Below, in pieces: positions 23,601-29,542 of a stretch of DNA of 29,542 bases (position 1 is its first letter; each line of letters starts with the position of its first letter). Both the position numbers and the translations under genes were made by a program. The notes under the pieces are model-generated. The model worked only from the letters and a program-made list of their open reading frames with translations. It was not told the DNA's origin and ran no database searches. Source of the DNA: 66-474 sp035547895 (GTDB lineage Bacteria; Pseudomonadota; Gammaproteobacteria; Xanthomonadales; Rhodanobacteraceae); NCBI GenBank assembly GCA_035547895.1, contig DASZTT010000170.1, positions 1 through 29,542 on the forward strand, read 5' to 3'.

Positions 23601-23835
23601 TGAAATACAGCAGGTTGTCGATGCCCGACAGATTCTGCTCGATCACCTGCGTCACGGTGCTCTGCACGACCTGCGCGTTGGCGCCGGGATAGTTCGCGCG
23701 TATCTGCACGCTCGGCGGCGCGATTTCAGGGTAGGCCTCGATCGGCAGGTTGAGGATCGCGATGGTGCCGCCCAGCGTGATCAGGATCGCGAGCACCCAC
23801 GCGAAAACCGGACGATCGATGAAAAATTGCGGCAT
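20698..23835 (-). CDS. RND multidrug efflux permease, HAE-1 type (downstream copy)
   Basis: 1045 residues, full length for an AcrB/MexB homologue. It opens FFIDRPVFAWVLAILITLGG. The proton-relay aspartates D407 and D408 lie in AIGIVVDDAIVVVENVERI, exactly at the AcrB positions, and the lysine is in GLSVKNAILIVQFA. Drug-pocket residues by position: F178 is kept, the GFSF pair matching F615/F617 is kept, and F610 and F628 equivalents are Phe; position 136 is Ser rather than Phe. Twelve membrane segments and two large periplasmic loops are as expected. It pumps drugs or lipophilic compounds from the periplasm/inner membrane using the proton gradient, with an adaptor and a TolC-like channel. The adaptor gene is 9 bp upstream. 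Confidence 0.96.
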   Translation of the reverse strand: MPQFFIDRPVFAWVLAILITLGGTIAILNLPIEAYPEIAPPSVQIRANYPGANAQVVQSTVTQVIEQNLSGIDNLLYFTSSSNSSGSANVTLYFKAGTDLDTAAVQTQNAVSASEPRLPAEVNALGITVRKSNSGSLMGISLQDNTGHYDPAALSNIIAAQLVDPISRLNGVGSINQFGAPYAMRIWLNPLKLEGYGLTATDVLNAVQAQNVMFAAGSLGAQPSVTGQGITATVSAESSFSTPEQFRKIILRTNPDGTTVTLGDVARVALGSDNYNTFSRLNEQPVASFSVSLVPGANALAVANEVQAKMQELAKNLPPGVTWSIPFESYTFVKVSIDEVVKTLGEAIVLVFFVMLLFLQNLRATLIPTLVVPVALTGAFLGLYLFGFSINVLSLFGLVLAIGIVVDDAIVVVENVERIMREEGLPPKEATRKGMVQITGAIIAVTTVLASVFVPAALMPGSVGAIYRQFSVTIAVSMLLSALMALTFTPALCASILRPEHEHANRFLRAFNNGYESLARHYLSRLGKAVRHTPRWMAGYVLAIIVAVLLLAHLPSSFVPEEDQGEVFATIQLPPGATADRTLAVMKQVEQIVKKSPAVRNIFDIGGFSFIGNGENVGMVFIHLKDWSDRSETANQLIEDFNKQFTKIRDAQVFAINRPVIRGLGQFAGFDFELEDRGGLGHKALVEAKDKIIAEAAKDKRLANVHINGMEDAPTVDMRVNRVEAQSMGLSVSDVYNAIQLMLSPVFVNDFYYGGRVLRVQMQADAPFRMNPSDIGNFYSRSSTGTMVPLTSVVSTKWSLAPPELDRYNGVGSIGLTGTAAPGYSSGDAIAAMQELVAKYLPQSFGYEWSGQSLQEIMSGAQAPMLFGLSILVVFLCLCALYESWSIPFAVMLVIPLGILGSVLLTSIRGLQDDVYFKIGLIAIIGLSVKNAILIVQFAVDEQKQGKGLLAATLEACRIRLRPIMMTSIAFILGVLPLAVSTGAGANSRHAIGTGVVGGMIGATVLGVMLVPVFYVVVRRLLGDKSDGTETTTPGNGEVVRPFHE

Positions 23836-23844
23836 GGCAGAGGA

Positions 23845-25005
23845 CTACTTCGCGGTGGTGGCGGCCGTCGCGCCATCGCCGGAGCTGCGGAAAGGCTCGG
23901 GTTTCACCCGTTCGCCCGCCTGCGCCTTCTGCACGCCGGAAACGACCACCCTGGCGCCTGCGTCGAGGCCGCGCTGCACGATCCAGTCCGCGCCGCGCTG
24001 CTCGCCGAGATCGACGCGCTTCTCGACGACCTTGTCGTCCGCGCCCACCTCGTAGACGTACGCGCCGTCGTTGTCGCGCAGGATCGCGCCCTGCGGCAGC
24101 AGGAACGCGCCGTGCAGCGTGGCGAGCGCCAGCCGGATCTTCACGAACATGCCGGGCAGCAGCGTGTGGTCGGGGTTCGGCACGATCGCGCGCAAGTTCA
24201 CCGCGCCGGTCGAAGGATCGACCGCGAGGTCGGCGAAGTCGAGCGTTCCCGCGACGGGATACGTGCTGCCGTCCGGAAGTTCGATCTTCACGCGCACCTT
24301 GTCGGGCGCGGCCAGTTCCAGGGTCCCGGCCTTTTCCGCCTTGCGCAGCTGCTCGACTTCCGCCATCGGCTCGCTGAAATTCGCATAGATCGGGTCGATC
24401 ACCTGCACGGTGGTCAACGGGTTGGTATCGGTGGGCGAGACCAGCGCGCCCTGGGTGACGCTCGCCATGCCGGCGCGGCCGCTAATCGGCGCGGTCACCG
24501 TGGCGTAGCCGAGATTGATTTTCGCGTTCTCGACGTTCGCCTGCGCGGCCTTCACCGCGGCGTCGGCTTCCGCGGCGGCGGCGATGGCGTTGTCGACGTC
24601 CTGCTTCGCCAGCACGCCTTTCGCGCCCAGCTCCTTGCTGCGCGTCGCGTTAAGGTCGGCATTGTGCGCGGTGGCTTGCGCCTGCGCGAGCTGTCCCTGC
24701 GCCTGCCGCAGGCTTGCCTGCAGCGGAGCCGGATCGATCTTGAACAGCACGTCGCCAGCCTTGACGTCGGTGCCTTCCTTGTAGACGCGTTGCAGCACGA
24801 TGCCCGTCACCCGCGCACGCACTTGCGCAGTGAGGGTGGCGGCGAGGCGGCCGGGGTAGCTGCGCGTCACCGGCAGGTTGACCGGCGTTGCCGTGACGAC
24901 GCCCACCTCCGGTGTGGTTTGCGCGGGCGGGGCCGAATGGCTGCACGCTCCGATTGTCAATGCCAACAATACCGCGCCGGCGCAGCGCAGTGGCGAAATG
25001 GCCAT
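23845..25005 (-). CDS. RND efflux periplasmic adaptor lipoprotein (AcrA type, downstream copy)
   Basis: 386 residues. Lipobox LTIGAC with C21 gives a lipid-anchored adaptor. The order of parts is barrel-sandwich half (ARVTGIVLQRVYKEGTDVKAGDVLFKIDP), alpha-hairpin about 90-150 (alanine- and glutamine-rich, with AKQDVDNA), second sandwich half (TVTAPISGRAG), then beta-barrel (DPIYANFSEP) and membrane-proximal part (VNLRAIVPNPDHTLLPGMFVKI). It links its RND permease to an outer-membrane channel. After the lipid Cys it reads SHSAPPA, almost as in the other adaptor of this cluster. CATAAT (minus strand, 25042-25037) in the 64-bp gap upstream may be a -10, but no -35 matches, so co-transcription with the upstream pump is likely. 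Confidence 0.95.
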   Translation of the reverse strand: MAISPLRCAGAVLLALTIGACSHSAPPAQTTPEVGVVTATPVNLPVTRSYPGRLAATLTAQVRARVTGIVLQRVYKEGTDVKAGDVLFKIDPAPLQASLRQAQGQLAQAQATAHNADLNATRSKELGAKGVLAKQDVDNAIAAAAEADAAVKAAQANVENAKINLGYATVTAPISGRAGMASVTQGALVSPTDTNPLTTVQVIDPIYANFSEPMAEVEQLRKAEKAGTLELAAPDKVRVKIELPDGSTYPVAGTLDFADLAVDPSTGAVNLRAIVPNPDHTLLPGMFVKIRLALATLHGAFLLPQGAILRDNDGAYVYEVGADDKVVEKRVDLGEQRGADWIVQRGLDAGARVVVSGVQKAQAGERVKPEPFRSSGDGATAATTAK

Positions 25006-25069
25006 CCAGAATTCTTTTTGTCAACGAAAGACGCGCATTATGACGCGAGTCGATGTCCGCGCGCCTAGG

Positions 25070-28000
25070 TCATGCGTCATGCCCGGGCGAGGTATTCGAA
25101 TCCCCGTCCAGCTTGTCGCCGGCCAGGCGCCGCACGACGATGTAGAACACCGGGATCAGGAGCAGGCCGAAGAGCGTCGCGAACAACATTCCCCCGATCA
25201 CGCCGGTGCCGATGGCATGCCGTGCGTTGGCGCCCGCACCGGTCGAGATGAAGAGCGGGAACACGCCGAGGATGAAGGCGAACGAGGTCATCAGGATCGG
25301 GCGGAAGCGCAGCCGGGCGGCTTCGAGTACCGCGTTCCGCAGGGTTTTTCCTTCCTTCTGCGCGGCCACCGCGAACTCGATGATCAGGATCGCGTTCTTG
25401 GCGGCGAGGCCTATCACCGTCACCAGCCCGATCTTGAAGAACACGTCGTCGGCGAGCCCGCGCGCCATCGTGAACAACACGGTGCCGAGCAGGGTGAGCG
25501 GCACGATCAGCAGAACGGCGATCGGCACCGACCAGCTTTCGTACAGCGCGGCGAGCGCCAGGAATACCACCAGGATCGACAGTGCCATCAGCATCCCGGC
25601 GCCGCTGCTCGATTCCACTTCCTGGAAGGATTCCCCGGCCCAGTCGTAATTGAAGCCGTGCGGCAAGTCGCGGGTGACGATGTTCTGGATGGCGTCCATC
25701 GCCTGGCCGGAAGCGTAGCCGGGCGCGGCATCGCCCACGACTTCGATGGCGGGGTTGCCGTTGAATCGGGTCAGCGAAGGCGAAACCAATTTCCACTTGG
25801 TCCGGATGACGTTGGAGATCGGGATCATCGCCGGCGTGCCGTCGGGATTCTTCTCGGTGCTGCTGGGCGTGTAGAAGTCGTTGAACGCGGACTGGCTCAT
25901 CCTGAAAGGCGCAGCGGCCTGCATCATCACGAACTTGACCCGGCCTTCCGCGAACATCTGGCCGATGTTGGTGGGCGCCAGCATCAGGCTTGCGGCATTG
26001 GCGACGTCGGTGACCGACAGTCCCATCGACGCTGCCTGCACGCGATCGATCGTGAAATCGAGCTGCGGCGCCGGCGGCAGTTGGTTGGCCCGGGTGTTGA
26101 CCAGCACCTTGTCCTGCGCGGCCTTGGACAAGGTGGTTTGCAGCGCCTGGTCGAGGGCCGGACGCCCGAGGCCGCCGACGTCCTCGAGGTACATGTCGAA
26201 GCCGCCGAACTGACCGAGCCCGTGCACGGTGGGCAGGTTGACCACGACGATCGCCGCGTCGCGGATGTCCTTCTTCAGTTCTGCGTTGAGGCGTGGAATC
26301 AACTCTTCGGCGGTGTATTTGCGGTCGCCCCAGTCCTTCAACTTGATGAAGGCCATCCCGTTGTTTTCGCCCGAGCCGACGAAACTGAAACCGACGATCT
26401 GCATGGCGCCATCGATGGCTGGATCCTTCCTCAGCACGTCCCACATCTGGCGCATCACGACCTCGCTGCGTTGCTTGGTCGCACCCGGCGGGAGCTGCAC
26501 GGTTGCCATCAGGTAGCCCTGGTCCTCCTGCGGCAGGAAGCTGCCGGGCAACTTCGTGTACAGGAACCCGGCCAGCACGGCGACCAGCACGAACACGGCC
26601 ATCCAGCGCGGCGCGTGGCGCACGGCATGGGCGATGTGGCCGAGGTAGGTGCGGTGCGTCCAGCCGAACAGGTCGTTGAACTTGCGGTACAGGATGTTTT
26701 TCCTGTTTTCATGTTCGGGCTTCAGGAAACTGGCGCATAACGCGGGCGTGAAAGTGAGCGCGAGGAATGCCGAGAAAAACATCGACACCGCGATCGTCAG
26801 CGCGAACTGGCGGTAGATGATGCCCGTCGCGCCCGACTGCAACGCGGACGGGACGAATACCGCCAGCAGCACGGCCGTGATGGCCACCACCGCGCCGGAT
26901 ATCTCGCCCATGCCCTTGCGCGCGGCTTCCTTGGGCGACAGCCCTTCCTCGGTCATGATGCGTTCGATGTTTTCGATCACCACGATCGCGTCGTCGACCA
27001 CGATGCCGATGGCCATGACCATGCCGAAAAGGGTGAGCTGGTTGATCGTGAAACCCATGATCGCCATGCCCATGAAGGCACCGAGCAACGCGATCGGAAT
27101 CACCACCGCCGGGATCAGGGTGGCCCGGAAGTTCTGCAGGAAGATCAGCATCACCGCGAACACCAGTACCAGCGCCTCGACCAGTGTCCTCAGCACGTCC
27201 TGGATCGAGATCGTGATGAACGTGGTGGTGTCGTAGGGAACGAACCAGCTCACACCTTGCGGGAACCCGACCTGCAGTTTCGCCATCTCCGCGCGTACCG
27301 CCTTGGCGACGGTCAGCCCGTTCGCGCCCGGCAGCGTCTGGATCGCGAACGCGCCAATGGGCTTGCCGTCGAAGGTGGTATCGAAGCCGTATCCCTGGGG
27401 GCCGAAATTCGCGGTCGCGACGTCGCCGAGCTTGACGACCGTGCCGTCGGGGTTGGCACGCAGGATGATGTTGAGGAACTGCTGCGGCGTGGAGAACAAG
27501 CCTTCGCCGGCCACGTTCGCGGTGAATCCCCAGCCATTGACCGCCGGGTCCGCGCCGAGCGTGCCTGCGGCAATCTGGATGTTCTGCGCGGACACCGCGT
27601 TGAGGATGTCGGTCGCAGACAGGCCGTAGCCATGCATCTTCGCCGGATTGAGCCAGATGCGCATCGCGTATTCGGCGCCGAACTGGCGGGTCGTGCCGAC
27701 GCCCTCGATGCGCGATATCGGGTTCAGGACTTGCGAAGCCACGATGTCGTTCAGGCGGTCGCGGTCGATCGCGGGGTTGTTGGAGATCAGGGCCACCGCC
27801 ATCAAGGTGTCCGGATTGGCCTTGGCCACGATGATGCCCTGTTGCAGGACCGCCTGCGGCAGGCGTGCCTCCGCGCGCGTCACCTGATTCTGCGTTTGCA
27901 CCGCCGCGATGTCGGGGTTGGTGCCCGGCTGGAAGGTCAGCGTGATCTGCACGCGGCCGCTGGCACTCGTGCTGGAGCTGAAATACATCAGGTTGTCGAT

Positions 28001-28213
28001 GCCGGTCAGTTGCTGCTCGATCACTTCGGTGACCGAACCTTCGGCCGTGTCGGCGCTGGCTCCGGGATAGCTGGCAGTGATCGAGACCTGTGGCGGCGCG
28101 ATGTCGGGATACGACTGCACGCCCAGGCCCAAGATCGAAATCACGCCGCCCAGCGTGATCAGGATCGCTATGACCCATGCAAAGATGGGCCGATCGATGA
28201 AGAAATTCGACAT
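25070..28213 (-). CDS. RND multidrug efflux permease, HAE-1 type (upstream copy)
   Basis: 1047 residues, full length. It is gap-free with the other permease of this cluster up to at least residue 410, but clearly diverged. D407 and D408 are in AIGIVVDDAIVVIENIERI; the lysine is in GLAAKNAILIIEFA. Pocket residues: F178 kept, GFSF kept (F615/F617), F628 equivalent kept; position 136 is Thr and the F610 equivalent is Met. This hints at a substrate range different from the partner pump (inference). Its adaptor gene is 12 bp upstream. Confidence 0.96.
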   Translation of the reverse strand: MSNFFIDRPIFAWVIAILITLGGVISILGLGVQSYPDIAPPQVSITASYPGASADTAEGSVTEVIEQQLTGIDNLMYFSSSTSASGRVQITLTFQPGTNPDIAAVQTQNQVTRAEARLPQAVLQQGIIVAKANPDTLMAVALISNNPAIDRDRLNDIVASQVLNPISRIEGVGTTRQFGAEYAMRIWLNPAKMHGYGLSATDILNAVSAQNIQIAAGTLGADPAVNGWGFTANVAGEGLFSTPQQFLNIILRANPDGTVVKLGDVATANFGPQGYGFDTTFDGKPIGAFAIQTLPGANGLTVAKAVRAEMAKLQVGFPQGVSWFVPYDTTTFITISIQDVLRTLVEALVLVFAVMLIFLQNFRATLIPAVVIPIALLGAFMGMAIMGFTINQLTLFGMVMAIGIVVDDAIVVIENIERIMTEEGLSPKEAARKGMGEISGAVVAITAVLLAVFVPSALQSGATGIIYRQFALTIAVSMFFSAFLALTFTPALCASFLKPEHENRKNILYRKFNDLFGWTHRTYLGHIAHAVRHAPRWMAVFVLVAVLAGFLYTKLPGSFLPQEDQGYLMATVQLPPGATKQRSEVVMRQMWDVLRKDPAIDGAMQIVGFSFVGSGENNGMAFIKLKDWGDRKYTAEELIPRLNAELKKDIRDAAIVVVNLPTVHGLGQFGGFDMYLEDVGGLGRPALDQALQTTLSKAAQDKVLVNTRANQLPPAPQLDFTIDRVQAASMGLSVTDVANAASLMLAPTNIGQMFAEGRVKFVMMQAAAPFRMSQSAFNDFYTPSSTEKNPDGTPAMIPISNVIRTKWKLVSPSLTRFNGNPAIEVVGDAAPGYASGQAMDAIQNIVTRDLPHGFNYDWAGESFQEVESSSGAGMLMALSILVVFLALAALYESWSVPIAVLLIVPLTLLGTVLFTMARGLADDVFFKIGLVTVIGLAAKNAILIIEFAVAAQKEGKTLRNAVLEAARLRFRPILMTSFAFILGVFPLFISTGAGANARHAIGTGVIGGMLFATLFGLLLIPVFYIVVRRLAGDKLDGDSNTSPGHDA

Positions 28214-28225
28214 GCCTGGACCCGC

Positions 28226-29410
28226 TTATTCGCCGTCGGTGGTTTGGGCGGCAGCAGGTGCGGGGCCCGTCGAGGTGCCCGATGCCGGTGGTTGCCAGGG
28301 CGTCGCCTTGGCGGGCGCGCCGACTTGCACCATCTGGATGCCGGACACGATCACCCGGTCGCCGGCCGCGAGTCCCGAGGTGACGATCCAGTCGAGTCCG
28401 GCCGTGCCGCTGGTGGTTATGTCGCGATGTGCAACCTTGCCATCCTTGCCCACGATCAGCACGAAATTGCCGTTGATGTCGCGTTGCACGGCGGCCTGCG
28501 GGATCAGGAATGCGCCGTGGCGTTGGCCCATGTCGACCTTGAGCGTGACGTAGCTGCCGGGGAGCAACGCGTGTTGCGGGTTGGGCAGCAGCGCGCGCAT
28601 GTTCACGGCGCCGGTGGACGGATTGACGTTGACCGATGAAAAGTCCAGCGTGCCAGGTTCGGGGTACGGCGTGCCATTGGGCAGCGCGACCTTGACGGTG
28701 GCCTTGTCGAGGGCGGACAGGTTGACTCCTCCCTTCTGTTGCAACTGCCGCAGCTCGTCCAGTTCTCCGATGCTCATCGTGAAGTTCACGTACAACGGGT
28801 CGATCTGGTCGACCGTGGTCAGCAACGTGTCGGTGCCCTGGCCCACCAGTGCGCCCTCGGTGACCTGCTGCTCGCCCGCGCGTCCGTCGATGGGTGTGGT
28901 GACGCTTGCATAACCGAGATTGATTCGCGCCGTTTCCACGTTCGCCTGGGCGGCCTGCACCGCGGCCCTGGCCGTGCGCTCCGCGGCCAGCGCGTTGTCG
29001 AGGTCGGTTTTCGAGATGTAGCCCTTGGGTGCCAGTTCACGTGAGCGCTCGGCATTGACGTGGTCATTGGCGTACGTTGCCCGGGCCTGGGCCAGGCCGG
29101 CCAGTGCGTTGTCCAGTGCCGCCTTGTAAGGCGCGGGATCGATCTCGAACAACACTTGTCCGGCCCTGACCTCGCTGCCCTCCTTGTACGTGCGCTTGAG
29201 CAACACTCCCGCGACGCGGGCATTGATGTCCGCGCTGCGGAAAGCGGTAAGGCGGCCCACGAAATTCTTCGTCAGCGGCACGTCCAGGGGCGTCGCGGTG
29301 ACGGTTCCTACTTCCGGCGTGGATGCTGCGGGAGGGGTGGAATGGCTGCACGCGCCCAGAACGAGTGCCAGGGCAAGGCTGCCGCCGGCCACACACAAAC
29401 TACGCGTCAT
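28226..29410 (-). CDS. RND efflux periplasmic adaptor lipoprotein (AcrA type, upstream copy)
   Basis: 394 residues from ATG at 29410; a TTG seven codons upstream is less likely because the ATG begins directly with the signal (TRSLCVAGG ... LVLGAC, lipid Cys C21). Domain order as in AcrA: sandwich half with ARVAGVLLKRTYKEGSEV, alpha-hairpin with YISKTDLDNALAAER, second half SVTTPIDGRAG, beta-barrel DPLYVNFTMS, then VNMRALLPNPQHALLPGSYV. It ends in a proline/alanine-rich tail. The N-terminus after the Cys (SHSTPPA ... STPEVGTVTATPLDVP) parallels the second adaptor, showing common descent. First gene of the four-gene pump cluster. Confidence 0.94.
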   Translation of the reverse strand: MTRSLCVAGGSLALALVLGACSHSTPPAASTPEVGTVTATPLDVPLTKNFVGRLTAFRSADINARVAGVLLKRTYKEGSEVRAGQVLFEIDPAPYKAALDNALAGLAQARATYANDHVNAERSRELAPKGYISKTDLDNALAAERTARAAVQAAQANVETARINLGYASVTTPIDGRAGEQQVTEGALVGQGTDTLLTTVDQIDPLYVNFTMSIGELDELRQLQQKGGVNLSALDKATVKVALPNGTPYPEPGTLDFSSVNVNPSTGAVNMRALLPNPQHALLPGSYVTLKVDMGQRHGAFLIPQAAVQRDINGNFVLIVGKDGKVAHRDITTSGTAGLDWIVTSGLAAGDRVIVSGIQMVQVGAPAKATPWQPPASGTSTGPAPAAAQTTDGE

Positions 29411-29451
29411 CGAGATGTCTCTACTCGACAAGTCAATATCTCGACATTATC
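29410..29451 (-). promoter_or_regulatory. Possible promoter/operator region of the pump cluster
   Basis: TCGAGAT (29410-29416) and ATCTCGA (29438-29444) are 7-base inverted repeats. GATAAT on the minus strand (29451-29446) is a fair -10 about 36 bases before the start; the -35 region is poor. A regulator binding site would fit the habit of RND operons, but the regulator gene is not in the window. From 29452 to the right edge (29542) I see nothing else I can support. Confidence 0.35.
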
Positions 29452-29542
29452 CGCCGATTCAAAGTGCCCGTCCCTAGCCCAAGGGTCATGTATCCGTCGG
29501 CGCGGTTCGTGCGTTTGCGGTGTGTGCGAGGTCGTCGGCTGA

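Noticed and set aside
25019..25024. TTGACA on the minus strand before the downstream adaptor as a -35
   Set aside because: A -10 at the correct spacing would fall inside the coding region, so it cannot drive this start.
29488..29542. Possible start of a divergent gene at the right edge (ATG at 29488, AAGGG upstream)
   Set aside because: Only 18 codons are in view and they are very arginine-rich, unlike a TetR N-terminus that would be expected next to a pump operon. Too short to support.

Overview
The window is a GC-rich, densely coding chromosomal segment that looks like ordinary core genome of a gammaproteobacterium. I place it in the Xanthomonadales (Lysobacterales), perhaps a Rhodanobacteraceae genus such as Dyella, Rhodanobacter or Luteibacter. 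The grounds are the conserved block ypjD // ffh-rpsP-rimM-trmD-rplS, a 41-residue C-minus (YkgO-like) L36, an aguA-aguB putrescine pathway and the overall protein flavour. Genus and species are inference. No rRNA, tRNA, CRISPR, insertion sequence or recognisable prophage is visible.

Layout. 1-5932: mixed single genes. These are a TonB-type protein cut by the left edge, a Tat-exported M24 peptidase, an LLM flavin oxidoreductase coupled to a DUF488 protein, the PLP protein YggS, a GNAT acetyltransferase and a Sel1-repeat periplasmic protein. Several pairs converge with almost no spacer. 5970-9167: a minus-strand operon aguA-aguB-traB (agmatine to putrescine, plus a TraB/TIKI membrane protein starting at TTG). 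9168-10144: the most structured non-coding part of the window. It holds two nearly identical stem-loops placed just after two different stop codons, a perfect 15-bp tandem repeat, a BamE-like small protein, rpmJ with a long folded 3' region ending in a terminator, and divergent promoters for rpmJ and transketolase. 10145-15142: transketolase, an unidentified secreted protein of lower GC, and a large secreted trypsin-fold protease.

15224-20645: ypjD (cytochrome assembly type) faces away from ffh and the ribosomal/tRNA-modification operon rpsP-rimM-trmD-rplS, which ends in a strong terminator. An arsR-sdpI cassette with a perfect AT-rich operator palindrome sits between ypjD and ffh. 20698-29410: four minus-strand genes in the order adaptor-RND-adaptor-RND, two complete periplasmic/inner-membrane halves of HAE-1 multidrug pumps. 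They look like an old tandem duplication; no outer-membrane channel or regulator gene is inside the window.

I did not find a clear new multi-gene system. The observations most worth following are the repeated 3' stem-loop, the folded segment after rpmJ (possibly related to C4-type antisense RNAs, from memory only), the SdpR-type operator with its cassette, and the duplicated RND pumps whose binding-pocket residues differ.
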